From: Modestobacter excelsi
GTDB taxonomy: Bacteria > Actinomycetota > Actinomycetes > Mycobacteriales > Geodermatophilaceae
DNA length: 64,000 nucleotides
Assembly (NCBI RefSeq): GCF_005930495.1
Contig: NZ_SJEX01000002.1
Coordinates: 62,001 to 126,000, forward strand
Reading direction: 5' to 3'
Part shown: positions 42,429 through 56,159 of the stretch, one piece after another
How positions within the stretch are numbered: position 1 is the stretch's first letter
Layout of the letters: every line of letters starts with the position of its first letter
The notes under the pieces: model-generated
Database searches by the model: none
Seen by the model: only the letters and a program-made list of their open reading frames with translations
Told to the model about the DNA's origin: nothing
Program-made: the position numbers and the translations under genes

Positions 42429-42434
42429 TAACCT
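42429..42434 (+). promoter_or_regulatory. Candidate -10 TAACCT of mfd
   Basis: Directly adjoins repeat copy H (TCCTTCATC then TAACCT). It would start a transcript near 42441 with a leader of about 50 bases. No -35 consensus lies in the repeat. Confidence 0.4.
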
Positions 42435-42489
42435 GGGAAGCGGCCCCCGCGCGCACCCGGCGCGTCGTGCGTGGCCCCCAGGAGCAGGA

Positions 42490-46046
<3,557 letters not shown>

Positions 46047-46071
<25 letters not shown>

Positions 46072-46097
46072 CTCAGGACGGGCCCCTGGACGGGCCG
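46047..46097 (+). repeat. Two-tier hairpin repeat, copy I (overlaps mfd 3' end)
   Basis: CCGTCC (46049-46054) pairs with GGACGG (46088-46093). GTCCTCCCC...CTAGCTCAGGACGGGCCCCTGGACGGG aligns with copy F for nearly its whole length but lacks the TGATGAAGGA end. The mfd stop codon TAG (46069-46071) falls in the middle of the element. Confidence 0.75.
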
Positions 46098-46157
46098 AAG
46101 GCCACGACCGGCGCGGGCCTGCGACGCGGGTCACAGCCGTGTGGCACGCTCGCGGCC

Positions 46158-47165
46158 GTGTCCCGCCGTCGCGCCGTCGCCGTCCTGCTCGTGGGTGTCG
46201 CCGGGCTCGGCGGCCTGGCCGGCTGCCGCAACGCCCCGACGGTGGCCGCGTACGTGGGGGAGTCGCAGGTGACCGTCGCCGAGCTGGACGACGCCGTCGC
46301 CGAGCGGCTCGCCGTCCCCGACATCGCCGCCTACGCCGGGGACGACGAGACCGGCTTCACCCGCCAGGTGCTCAGCCTCCAGGTGGGCGAGGAGGTCTAC
46401 GCCGCCGCCGCCCGCCGGTACGACGTGCAGGTCACCGACGCCGACGTCCAGGCGCGGATCGGCCAGCTGCTGGCCGGCAGCGACCGCGACCAGGTCCTCG
46501 CCCAGGTCGCGCAGCAGCAGGGGGCCAGCGAGGACGACGTCGTGGAGAACGTCCGGCAGCAGCTGGTCCGCCAGCGGATCGCGGTCGCCGCGGGCAAGGC
46601 CGACCTGTCCGACGACGCGCTGCGCGACCGCTACGCGGCCGGCCAGCCGGCCCTGACGACGGTCGAGCTCGGCATCGTCACCGTGCCGGACCAGCCGACG
46701 GCTGACGCCGTGCTCGCCCAGCTGACCGCCGACCCGGCCGGCTACCCGGCGGTCGCCGCGCAGTACGCCGGGGACAACACGTTGCCCGACGTGCAGTCCT
46801 TCACCTCCGCCGACCTGCCCGACGTGCTGGCCCCCTCGGTCGCCGCCACCCAGCCCGGGCAGGGGTTCACCCAGGCCGTTCCCCAGGCCGGCGGCGTGGT
46901 CGTCGGCCTGGTGCGGTCGGTCACCGTGCCGAGCTTCGAGGACGCGCGCGCCCAGCTCGCCGAGCAGGCCGCGTCTGAGGCCGACGACGCCGGCCTGGCC
47001 CTGGTCACCGCGGTGCGCGAGGACCTCGACGTGACCGTCAACCCGCGGTACGGCGTGCTCGACGAGGGGCGGGTCGTCGCCGACGAGGGCGGGGTCGTGC
47101 TCCTGCTCGAGGACGACGCCGCAGCGGGCGCCGGCGGCACCGACCCGGGCGCTGCCGGAGACTGA
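46158..47165 (+). CDS. SurA N-domain-like lipoprotein, possible peptidyl-prolyl isomerase
   Basis: 335 residues. GTG start, basic SRRRA, hydrophobic core and lipobox LAGC (Cys22) show a lipoprotein. The body begins AAYVGESQVTVAELDDAVAERL and continues with helices like the SurA/PrsA N-terminal chaperone domain; a PPIC rotamase domain is not obvious, though the segment from about 170 to 270 has the right place and length (TTVELGIVTVP, FTQAVPQAGGVVVGLVRS). It lies between mfd and mazG, a known actinobacterial order. Expected to help fold exported proteins on the outer face of the membrane. Confidence 0.8.
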   Translation: MSRRRAVAVLLVGVAGLGGLAGCRNAPTVAAYVGESQVTVAELDDAVAERLAVPDIAAYAGDDETGFTRQVLSLQVGEEVYAAAARRYDVQVTDADVQARIGQLLAGSDRDQVLAQVAQQQGASEDDVVENVRQQLVRQRIAVAAGKADLSDDALRDRYAAGQPALTTVELGIVTVPDQPTADAVLAQLTADPAGYPAVAAQYAGDNTLPDVQSFTSADLPDVLAPSVAATQPGQGFTQAVPQAGGVVVGLVRSVTVPSFEDARAQLAEQAASEADDAGLALVTAVREDLDVTVNPRYGVLDEGRVVADEGGVVLLLEDDAAAGAGGTDPGAAGD

Positions 47166-47169
47166 CCGG

Positions 47170-48087
47170 GTGCCCGTCGCGCTGCTCGTCACCGTCAGCC
47201 CCCGCCTGCCCGGCCTGCTGGCCCCCGCCGGCTGGCGGGCGGTCACCGCCGCCCCGGCCGTCCTCGCCCTCCCCGGCGCCGCGGCCACCGCCGAGGTGCT
47301 GCGGCAGGAGGGCATCGCGGTCACCGACGTCGCGGGTCCGGAGGAGGCAGCCGCGCACGGAGCCCACGTCGTCCTGCTGGCGACGCCGGAGGAGACCGAC
47401 GGCAGCGCGGGGCCGGACCGGGTGGACGGTGCCCCCGAGCCGCCCGGCGCCCGACTGCTCGACGTCGTCACCGTGATGGACCGGCTGCGCTCGCCGGGTG
47501 GCTGCCCGTGGGACGCCGAGCAGACCCACGCCTCGCTGCGCGGGTACCTGCTGGAGGAGGCGCACGAGGCCTACGACGCGATCGTCGACGACGACCCGGT
47601 GGCGATGCGCGAGGAGCTCGGCGACGTGCTGCTGCAGGTCGTCTTCCACGCCCGGGTGGCGGCCGAGGCCGGCCCGGAGCGGCGGTTCGACGTCGACGAC
47701 GTCGCCGGGGACCTGGTCGACAAGCTGGTCCGGCGGCACCCGCACGTGTTCGGCGATGCTGGCCCTCGCGACGTCGCGCAGGTCGAGGCGGGCTGGGACG
47801 AGATCAAGAAGGCGGAGAAGCAGCGCCGGTCGCCGACCGAGGGGGTCTCCCGCTCGCAACCGGCCGCCTCCTGGGGCGCCGCGCTGACCCGGCGGGCCGA
47901 GCGCGCCGGGCTGCCCACGCCACCGGCCGGTGAGCTGTCGGTGGACAGCCCCGAGGCGCTCGGGGAGCGCCTGCTCGGGGTGGTCGTGGCCGCCGCGCAG
48001 CGCGGCTGGGACGTCGAGGACGCGTTGCGCGAGGCCGTCCGCCGCTACGCCGGTGAGCTGGACGCCGCCGCCCTCGCCCGACCCTGA
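47170..48087 (+). CDS. mazG: MazG nucleoside triphosphate pyrophosphohydrolase
   Basis: Hydrolyses (d)NTPs to monophosphates, cleaning the nucleotide pool. The 305-residue protein has an N-terminal 90-residue Ala/Pro-rich extension and the MazG core LLDVVTVMDRLRSPGGCPWD, with metal-binding EEAHEAYDAI and EELGDVLLQVVFHARVA. GWDEIKKAEKQRR follows, and a diverged C-terminal half (residues about 235-295) replaces the second MazG domain of E. coli. GTG start four bases after the lipoprotein stop. Confidence 0.93.
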   Translation: MPVALLVTVSPRLPGLLAPAGWRAVTAAPAVLALPGAAATAEVLRQEGIAVTDVAGPEEAAAHGAHVVLLATPEETDGSAGPDRVDGAPEPPGARLLDVVTVMDRLRSPGGCPWDAEQTHASLRGYLLEEAHEAYDAIVDDDPVAMREELGDVLLQVVFHARVAAEAGPERRFDVDDVAGDLVDKLVRRHPHVFGDAGPRDVAQVEAGWDEIKKAEKQRRSPTEGVSRSQPAASWGAALTRRAERAGLPTPPAGELSVDSPEALGERLLGVVVAAAQRGWDVEDALREAVRRYAGELDAAALARP

Positions 48088-48102
48088 CCGCCTTGGGCTC
48101 CG

Positions 48103-50458
<2,356 letters not shown>

Positions 50459-50462
50459 CCGG

Positions 50463-50990
50463 ATGAGCACGGCCCGCCCCCGCCGTGGCAGGTCCGGCGG
50501 CACCCGCCGCCGGGCCTCGTCACGGCCGGTGCGGGCCGGCTCGCGCGGGTCGGCCGACAGCCGGCCCGGACGGCGGACCACCCGCAGTGCGGCCCGCAGC
50601 ACGACCACCCGCCGCGGCCCGCGCTTCACCGGCCGAGCCGTCCTGCTCGGCACGCTGGTGCTGCTGCTCGCGCTCACCTTGGCCGGCCCGCTGCGCCAGT
50701 ACGTGGCCGGCCGCCAGGAGCTCGCCGAGCTCGCCGCCGAGCACGACGAGCTGACCCGGCGGGCCGCCGACCTGCAGGCGCAGCTGGACCGGCAGTCCGA
50801 CCCGGCCTACATCGCCCAGCAGGCCCGGGAGCGGCTGACCTACGTGCTGCCCGGTGACCGGCTGGTCATCGTGGGCGACGCCGGCGACCCGGGCGACAGC
50901 GCCTCGCCGTCGACCGACGCCGCCGACCCGGAGGCGCCGGTGCCCTGGTACGAGGGCCTGCTCGGATCGGTCGCGGCTGCCGACGGCTGA
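50463..50990 (+). CDS. ftsB: FtsB/DivIC-like septum formation initiator
   Basis: 175-residue single-pass membrane protein of the divisome. A long basic N-terminal cytosolic part (about 55 residues rich in Arg, Ser, Thr), one TM helix (VLLGTLVLLLALTLAGPL, about 60-77), and a coiled coil (ELAELAAEHDELTRRAADLQ...) followed by the conserved DPAYIAQQARERLTYVLPGD. An acidic tail ends in PWYEGLLGSV. It would bridge FtsL and FtsQ. ATG lies four bases after the eno stop. Its TGA is the first TGA of repeat copy E. Confidence 0.9.
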   Translation: MSTARPRRGRSGGTRRRASSRPVRAGSRGSADSRPGRRTTRSAARSTTTRRGPRFTGRAVLLGTLVLLLALTLAGPLRQYVAGRQELAELAAEHDELTRRAADLQAQLDRQSDPAYIAQQARERLTYVLPGDRLVIVGDAGDPGDSASPSTDAADPEAPVPWYEGLLGSVAAADG

Positions 50991-51041
50991 AGGACCCCAT
51001 CACCTCACCGAGGCTCGCGGTGGCCCCCTGCGAGGGGCCGT
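50988..51041 (+). repeat. Two-tier hairpin repeat, copy E
   Basis: GGACCCC at the start pairs with GGGGCC near the end with a bulge; inner CACCG/CGGTG closes the AGGCTCG loop. It opens with the ftsB stop codon (TGAAGGACC). Confidence 0.75.
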
Positions 51042-51101
51042 TCCAGCACGTCACCCGGGGCCCGTGCGTGGGCGCTCGGGTGCCTGCCGCAGACTCGTCG
51101 G

Positions 51102-51635
51102 GTGAGCAGTCCTGCCCCGCCCTCTCCGCCGGTCACGCCTGACGAGCGGGCCGTCATCGCCCGCCAGCTGGGCCGGCCGCCGCGCGCCCTGGTGGGCGTG
51201 GCGCATCGCTGCCCGTGCGGCCAGCCCGACGTCGTCGAGACCGCGCCGCGGCTGGAGGACGGCACGCCGTTCCCCACGCTGTACTACCTGACCTGCCCGC
51301 GGGCGACCGCCGCCGCGAGCCGGCTGGAGTCGGCCGGGCGGATGCGGGAGTGGCAGGACGAGCTGGCCACCGACGCATTGCTGGCCGCGGGCTACCTCGC
51401 GGCGCACGAGTCCTACCTGGCCACCCGGGACGACCGCGACGTGCTGCCCACCCGGGCGACCGCCGGCGGCATGCCGGACCGGGTCAAGTGCCTGCACGCG
51501 CTGGCCGGGCACGCGCTCGCCGCCGGCCCCGGCGTGAACCCGATCGGCGACCGCGCGGTCGCCGAGATGGGGGAGTGGTGGGCCGCCGGCCCCTGCGCCG
51601 CACCCTCGCCCGACGACCCGGAGGACGTGAGATGA
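51102..51635 (+). CDS. DUF501 domain protein
   Basis: 177 residues; conserved actinobacterial family of unknown biochemical role, almost always next to eno/ftsB and ppx. Visible hallmarks: DERAVIARQLGRPPRALVGVAHRC, PCGQPDVVETAPRLEDGTPFPTLYYLTCP, ASRLESAGRMREWQDEL, and PDRVKCLHALAGHALA. Cysteines in HRCPCG, LTCP and VKCLH, with two histidines, could bind a metal. GTG start; its end overlaps ppx by four bases. Confidence 0.9.
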   Translation: MSSPAPPSPPVTPDERAVIARQLGRPPRALVGVAHRCPCGQPDVVETAPRLEDGTPFPTLYYLTCPRATAAASRLESAGRMREWQDELATDALLAAGYLAAHESYLATRDDRDVLPTRATAGGMPDRVKCLHALAGHALAAGPGVNPIGDRAVAEMGEWWAAGPCAAPSPDDPEDVR

Positions 51636-52582
51636 GCCGGGTGGCGGCCATCGACTGCGGCACCAACTCCATCCGCCTGCTGGTAGCCGACGTGCCACCG
51701 GAGGGGGCGCACACCGACCTGCTGCGCCGGATGGAGGTCGTCCGGCTCGGGCAGGGCGTCGACGCCACCGGTCGGCTGGCCCCGGAGGCCATCGAGCGCA
51801 CCCGGGTCGTGCTCGCCGAGTACGCCGCCCAGTCCCGCGAGCTGGGTGCCGAGCGGGTCCGGATGGTGGCCACCAGCGCCAGCCGGGACGCCGCCAACCG
51901 GGCCGACTTCGAGGCGATGGTGACCGCCACCCTGGGCCAGCTGCCCGACGTCGTCCCCGGTGTGGAGGAGGCCGAGCTGTCCTTCCTGGGGGCGACCGCC
52001 TCGCTGTCCGCTGCGGCGAAGGCGCACGGTGCGCCACCGCCCCGTCCGCCGTTCCTGGTCGTCGACATCGGCGGCGGGTCCACCGAGTTCGTGCTCGGCG
52101 ACGCCGGCGGGGTGCGGGCGGCCCGGTCGGTGGACATCGGCTGCGTGCGGCTCACCGAGCGCCACCTGCACGGCGACCCGCCGCCGCCGGACGAGGTGCA
52201 GGCCGCCGAGGCGGACGTGCGGGCCGCGCTCGAGCTCGTCGCCGCCGACGTGCCGGTCCACGAGGCCGCGACCCTGGTCGGGCTGGCCGGCTCGGTGACG
52301 ACGGTGGCTGCGTTGGCGCTCGACCTGCCCGAGTACGACCCGGTCGCCATCCACGGCTCGCGCATCCCGGTCGCCGCCGTCCGGTCGGTCACCGCGGGGC
52401 TGCTCAGTGCGACCCGGGCGAAGCGGGCCGGCTACCCGGTCATGCACCCGGGTCGGGTCGACGTGATCGGCGCCGGCTCACTGGTGCTGCGGGTGATCAT
52501 GGACGCCTTCGACCTGGAGGAGGTCGTGGTCAGCGAGCACGACATCCTCGACGGCATCGCCCTCCGCCTCGCCCGCTCCTAG
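51632..52582 (+). CDS. ppx: Ppx/GppA exopolyphosphatase-like phosphatase
   Basis: 316-residue member of the ASKHA-fold Ppx/GppA family, degrading polyphosphate or pppGpp. N-terminal RVAAIDCGTNSIRLLVADV is the phosphate 1 motif; TSASRDAANRADF, VVDIGGGSTEFVLGD (phosphate 2) and LVGLAGSVTTVAALAL follow. It lacks the extra C-terminal HD-like domain of E. coli Ppx, as is normal for the short actinobacterial form. ATG overlaps the DUF501 stop. A 20-bp terminator stem begins within its stop codon. Confidence 0.93.
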   Translation: MSRVAAIDCGTNSIRLLVADVPPEGAHTDLLRRMEVVRLGQGVDATGRLAPEAIERTRVVLAEYAAQSRELGAERVRMVATSASRDAANRADFEAMVTATLGQLPDVVPGVEEAELSFLGATASLSAAAKAHGAPPPRPPFLVVDIGGGSTEFVLGDAGGVRAARSVDIGCVRLTERHLHGDPPPPDEVQAAEADVRAALELVAADVPVHEAATLVGLAGSVTTVAALALDLPEYDPVAIHGSRIPVAAVRSVTAGLLSATRAKRAGYPVMHPGRVDVIGAGSLVLRVIMDAFDLEEVVVSEHDILDGIALRLARS

Positions 52583-52626
52583 CTCCTCGTGGGGCCGTGT
52601 TGGCCGACACGGCCCCACGAGGAGCT
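52581..52626. terminator. 20-bp perfect inverted repeat, bidirectional terminator
   Basis: Arm 52581-52600 (AGCTCCTCGTGGGGCCGTGT) pairs perfectly with 52607-52626 over TGGCCG. The left arm starts inside the ppx TAG, and the right arm reaches the TAG of the minus-strand DUF4235 gene. Confidence 0.85.
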
Positions 52627-52942
52627 ACGCGGCACTGGCGGTGTTGACGCCGGGCGGCAGCTCGCCGGTCAGCTTCTTGTAGACCGCTGCGGCGCCGCGG
52701 GCGGCGACCAGCCGACCGGAGGCGTACAGCACGCCGGACACCGCGGCCCAGGCCAGCGCATCGGGCCAGGTGACGCCCGGGGCGGCCGGGTTCTTCGGCG
52801 GCGGGTAGCCGCGCACCCTCAGCCACGCGGTGTCGGCCGTCTTCTTCACCACGATGCCGGCCGGGATCGCCATCGCCGGGCCGAGCACCTTGTACAGCAG
52901 CGGGGTCTTCGGCTTCTCGGTCTTCGCCACGTCGCTGATCAT
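52625..52942 (-). CDS. DUF4235-like small membrane protein
   Basis: 105 residues. PLLYKVLGPAMAIPAGIVVKK at the start and ALAWAAVSGVLYASGRLVAARGAAAVYKKLTG at the end match the two-helix pattern of DUF4235 proteins, which are common in actinobacteria and of unknown role. ATG at 52942 (MISDVAKTEKPKTP) is preferred; a longer start at 52969 would overlap the divergent glycosylase promoter. It ends convergent to ppx in the shared terminator. Confidence 0.75.
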   Translation of the reverse strand: MISDVAKTEKPKTPLLYKVLGPAMAIPAGIVVKKTADTAWLRVRGYPPPKNPAAPGVTWPDALAWAAVSGVLYASGRLVAARGAAAVYKKLTGELPPGVNTASAA

Positions 52943-52985
52943 GCCCGCCGCCGGAACCGTCCGGACCATCTGGTCTGCTGGGGCG

Positions 52986-53753
52986 GTGGCACGTGACGCC
53001 GACGGCTACCCCGTCACCCGCACCGCCGCCGGGGTGCTGCGCGGCGCCGCCGGCACCCGCGAGCTCGCCGTCCTGGACGAGCGGATCTCCGGCTGCCGCG
53101 CCTGCCCGCGGCTGGTGGCCTGGCGCGAGGAGGTCGCGCAGGTCAAGCGCGCCTCGTTCCGCGACCAGGAGTACTGGGGGCGGCCGGTGCCGGGGCTCGG
53201 CCCGGCCGACGCCCGGATCGCCGTGGTCGGGCTCGCGCCGGCCGCGCACGGCGGGAACCGGACCGGGCGGGTGTTCACCGGCGACCGCAGCGGCGACTGG
53301 ATCTTCGCCGCACTGTGGCGCGCGGGTCTGGCGAACCAGCCGACCTCGGTCTCGAAGGACGACGGCCTCGAGCTGACCGACGTCCGGGTCTGCGCCGCGG
53401 TGCGCTGCGCCCCGCCGGCCAACGCCCCCACGCCCGAGGAGCGGGACACCTGCTCGCCGTGGCTGGCCCGGGAGCTGGCGCTGCTGCCGCGGCTGCGGGT
53501 CGTCGTCGTCCTCGGCGGCTTCGGGTGGACGGCGCTGTGGCCGGTGCTCGGCGCGGCGGGCTGCGCACTGCCCCGGCCGCGTCCCGCGTTCGGGCACGGG
53601 GTGGAGGTCGCCCTGACGGGTCCCCGCGGTCCGGTCACCCTGCTGGGCAGCTACCACGTCAGCCAGCAGAACACCTTCACCGGCAAGCTGACCGAGCCGA
53701 TGCTGGACGCCGTGCTGACCCGTGCCACCGAACTGGCAAGCTCTGGTCCCTGA
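52986..53753 (+). CDS. Family 5 uracil-DNA glycosylase (UDGb type)
   Basis: 255-residue DNA repair enzyme with an iron-sulphur cluster. Cysteines C37 and C40 (SGCRACP), C141 and C156 form the likely 4Fe-4S site. Motif A, GLAPAAHGGNRTGRVFTGDR (about 82-101), is the family 5 pattern with no catalytic Asp/Asn of family 1; motif B is YHVSQQNTFTGKLT near 222-235. It would remove uracil and other deaminated bases, useful in a GC-rich genome. GTG start at 52986; the stop lies one base before the tRNA at 53755. Confidence 0.94.
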   Translation: MARDADGYPVTRTAAGVLRGAAGTRELAVLDERISGCRACPRLVAWREEVAQVKRASFRDQEYWGRPVPGLGPADARIAVVGLAPAAHGGNRTGRVFTGDRSGDWIFAALWRAGLANQPTSVSKDDGLELTDVRVCAAVRCAPPANAPTPEERDTCSPWLARELALLPRLRVVVVLGGFGWTALWPVLGAAGCALPRPRPAFGHGVEVALTGPRGPVTLLGSYHVSQQNTFTGKLTEPMLDAVLTRATELASSGP

Positions 53754-53754
53754 C

Positions 53755-53828
53755 GCCCCCGTAGCCCAATCGGCAGAGGCAGGCCCCTTAAAAGGGTCCC
53801 AGTGTCGGTTCGATCCCGACCGGGGGCA
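53755..53828 (+). tRNA. tRNA-Leu(TAA)-like, class I shape with short variable loop
   Basis: Acceptor GCCCCCG pairs with CGGGGGC, discriminator A, no encoded CCA (CAC follows). D-arm GCCCAATCGGCAGAGGC resembles tRNA-Leu D-arms; anticodon arm GGCCC-CTTAAAA-GGGTC gives anticodon TAA; T-arm GTCGG-TTCGATC-CCGAC. The variable region is only CCAGT (five bases), where bacterial tRNA-Leu should carry a long extra arm. It starts one base after the glycosylase stop. The isotype by anticodon is Leu; the shape is unexpected. Confidence 0.8.
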
Positions 53829-53949
53829 CACCCTCACCTGTGGTCGGCGGCATCCGGGAACTCGCCGGGCCGAGCTGGCGTTGGACCAGACAGCGTGGGG
53901 TGGACCAAGTGAGCCCCACGGACCGACCAGTCACCTCGAGGAGATGACG

Positions 53950-54765
53950 ATGCCGAGCAACAACCCGGTCTTCAGCCGGGGCTTCCCCGCGGCCGGCAAC
54001 AGCCAGTCCGGCGGTTGGGGCGCCGGCCCGCAGCAGACGTACGGCGGGGCACCCACCCAGTACGACCCGTACTCGGCCCCGTCGCCGTACGCGGCCACCG
54101 GCCGGGCCTACATGACGATGGACGACGTCGTCACCAAGACCGGCCTCACCTTCGTGGTGACCGTGCTGGCCGCCGCCGCGACCTGGTCCCTGCCCGGCAA
54201 CACGGGTGTGGCCCTGGCCCTCCCGGCGATCCTGATCGCGCTGGTCCTCGGCCTGGTCATCTCGTTCAAGCAGATCGCCAACCCCGCCGCCACCCTGGCC
54301 TACGCGGCCCTGCAGGGCATCGCGGTCGGGGCGATCAGCGAGATCTACGCCGCGAACTTCGGCGGCAACATCGTCATGCAGGCGGTGATCGGCACCTTCG
54401 GTGTGTTCGCCGGGATGCTGGTGGTCTACAAGACCGGCGCCATCCGGGTCACCCCGAAGCTGACCCGCTGGGTCGTCGGTGCGCTGTTCGGTGTGCTGGC
54501 GCTCGTGCTGGTCAACCTGATCGCCAGCTTCTTCACCCCGGGTGGCCTGGGCCTGCGCGACGGTGGTCCGGTCGCGATCATCTTCAGCCTGGTCGTCATC
54601 GGTGTGGCGGCGTTCTCGCTGCTGCTGGACTTCGACATGGCCGACGAGGCGATCCGCCGCGGCGTCGCGCCGAAGTTCGCCTGGTACATCGCCTTCGGCC
54701 TGCTGGTGACGGTCGTCTGGCTGTACCTGGAGATCCTGCGGCTCCTGAGCTACTTCCGCGAGTGA
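53950..54765 (+). CDS. Bax inhibitor-1/YccA-like membrane protein
   Basis: 271 residues. A 55-residue Gly/Pro/Ser/Tyr-rich cytosolic start (NPVFSRGFPAAG...) is followed by MTMDDVVTKTGLTFVVTVLAAAATW and about seven TM helices, ending in FGLLVTVVWLYLEILRLLSYF, as in the BI-1/YccA/YbhL family. ATG 53950 is preferred over 53944 because GAGGAG stands six bases before it. Function in bacteria is unsettled (membrane quality control or ion leak). Its TGA is the first base of repeat copy F. Confidence 0.9.
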   Translation: MPSNNPVFSRGFPAAGNSQSGGWGAGPQQTYGGAPTQYDPYSAPSPYAATGRAYMTMDDVVTKTGLTFVVTVLAAAATWSLPGNTGVALALPAILIALVLGLVISFKQIANPAATLAYAALQGIAVGAISEIYAANFGGNIVMQAVIGTFGVFAGMLVVYKTGAIRVTPKLTRWVVGALFGVLALVLVNLIASFFTPGGLGLRDGGPVAIIFSLVVIGVAAFSLLLDFDMADEAIRRGVAPKFAWYIAFGLLVTVVWLYLEILRLLSYFRE

Positions 54766-54824
54766 TGAAGGACCCCGTCCTCCCCACCCTTAGCAAGCTC
54801 AGGGCGGGCCCCTGGACGGGGCCG
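54763..54824 (+). repeat. Two-tier hairpin repeat, copy F
   Basis: Outer CCCCGTCC (54773-54780) pairs with GGACGGGG (54814-54821); inner CCCT pairs with AGGG. Starts at the stop codon TGA (TGATGAAGGACC). Confidence 0.85.
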
Positions 54825-54835
54825 TACACCAACTG

Positions 54836-54873
54836 ACCGTGGCCCGGTCCCCGCGAGGGGGCCGGGCCACGGT
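54836..54873. terminator. Strong hairpin between copies F and G
   Basis: ACCGTGGCCCGG pairs perfectly with CCGGGCCACGGT; the loop TCCCCGCGAGGGGG pairs again internally. It probably terminates both convergent genes. Confidence 0.8.
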
Positions 54874-54880
54874 CGTTCCC

Positions 54881-54941
54881 AGCCCCGTCCAGAGGCTCGT
54901 CCCGAGCTCGGGAGGGATGAGGAGGACGGGGTCCTTCTTCA
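54881..54941 (-). repeat. Two-tier hairpin repeat, copy G
   Basis: Minus-strand orientation. Outer CCCCGTCC (54883-54890) and GGACGGGG (54924-54931); the inner palindrome CCCGAGCTCGGG (54901-54912) closes the structure. It starts at the stop codon of the minus-strand thiolase gene. Confidence 0.85.
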
Positions 54942-56159
54942 GGACAGGCGCTCGAGCACCATGGCCATGCCCTGCCCGCCGCCGACGCACATGGTCTCCA
55001 GGCCGAACTGCCCGTCCCGGGCGCGCAGGCCGTTGAGCAGGGTGCCGGTGATCCGGGCGCCGGTCATGCCGAAGGGGTGCCCGACGGCGATCGCGCCGCC
55101 GTGCACGTTCAGCTTGTCGATGTCGATGCCCAGGTCGCGGTAGCTGGGGATGACCTGCGCGGCGAACGCCTCGTTGATCTCCACGAGGTCCATGTCGTCG
55201 ATGGTCATCCCGGCGCGGGCCAGCGCCTGCTCGGAGGCCGCCACCGGGCCGTAGCCCATGATCTCCGGCGAGAGCCCGGTGACACCGGTGGAGACGATCC
55301 GGGCCAGCGGGGTGATGCCCAGGTCGGCGGCCTTGCGGTCGCTCATGATGACCAGGGCGGCGGCCCCGTCGTTGAGCGGGCAGGCGTTGCCGGCGGTGAC
55401 CCGGCCGTCGGGGCGGAAGACCGGCTTGAGGCCGGCCAGCCCCTCGACCGTCGTCCCGGCGCGCGGGCCGTCGTCGGCGCTCACCACGGTGCCGTCCGGG
55501 GTGGTGACCGGGGTGATTTCCCGCTCCCAGAAGCCGTTGGCGATGGCCTGCTCGGCCAGGTTCTGGCTGCGCGCGGCGAACTCGTCCATGTCGGCGCGGG
55601 AGACGTCCTTGAGCAGCGCGAGGTTCTCGGCGGTCTGGCCCATGGCGATGTAGGCGTCCGGGACGTCGCCGTCCTCACGCGGGTCGCGCCAGGACTCCGC
55701 ACCGCTCTCGGCGGTCTTGGCCACCCGGGCCTCGGCGTCGGCGAACCGGGGGTTGTGGGTGTCCGGGATGGCGTCGGAGTTGCCCTTGACGAAGCGGGAC
55801 ACCATCTCCACCCCTGCGGAGATGAAGACGTCGCCCTCGCCGGCCTTGATCGCGTGCAGCGCCATCCGGGTGGTCTGCAGCGACGAGGAGCAGTAACGGG
55901 TGACCGTCGTCCCGGGCAGGTGGTCCATGCCCAGCAGGACGGCGACGATCCGGCCCATGTTGAAGCCCTGCTCACCGCCGGGGAGACCGCAACCGAGCAT
56001 CAGGTCGTCGATGTCGGTCGGGTCCAGCTGGGGCACCTGGTCCAGCGCCGCGCGGGTGATGGTGGCGGCCAGGTCGTCGGGCCGCAGGTCCTTCAGCGAC
56101 CCCTTGAACGCGCGGCCGATGGGGGAGCGGGCGGCGGCGACGATGACGGCTTCGGGCAT
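54939..56159 (-). CDS. Acetyl-CoA C-acyltransferase (thiolase)
   Basis: 406-residue thiolase for the last step of beta-oxidation or the reverse condensation. Nucleophile Cys90 in TRYCSSSLQTT; GNACPLNDGAAALVIMS, EINEAFAAQVIP, VHGGAIAVGHPFGMTGAR (catalytic His) and C-terminal MCVGGGQGMAMVLE with Cys391. Length and motifs are those of FadA-like enzymes in actinobacteria. The start ATG has GGAGG a few bases ahead. A beta-oxidation partner (fadB) is not in the window. Confidence 0.95.
   Translation of the reverse strand: MPEAVIVAAARSPIGRAFKGSLKDLRPDDLAATITRAALDQVPQLDPTDIDDLMLGCGLPGGEQGFNMGRIVAVLLGMDHLPGTTVTRYCSSSLQTTRMALHAIKAGEGDVFISAGVEMVSRFVKGNSDAIPDTHNPRFADAEARVAKTAESGAESWRDPREDGDVPDAYIAMGQTAENLALLKDVSRADMDEFAARSQNLAEQAIANGFWEREITPVTTPDGTVVSADDGPRAGTTVEGLAGLKPVFRPDGRVTAGNACPLNDGAAALVIMSDRKAADLGITPLARIVSTGVTGLSPEIMGYGPVAASEQALARAGMTIDDMDLVEINEAFAAQVIPSYRDLGIDIDKLNVHGGAIAVGHPFGMTGARITGTLLNGLRARDGQFGLETMCVGGGQGMAMVLERLS

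Noticed and set aside
53881-53949. Possible integration site downstream of the tRNA-Leu-like gene
   Set aside because: No integrase, no duplicated tRNA 3' end and no island-like genes follow.
54015-54836. Frame ending in MKDPVLPTLSKL within repeat copy F
   Set aside because: It is a shadow of the Bax-inhibitor-like gene extended into the repeat; only copy J has a plausible case for being translated.
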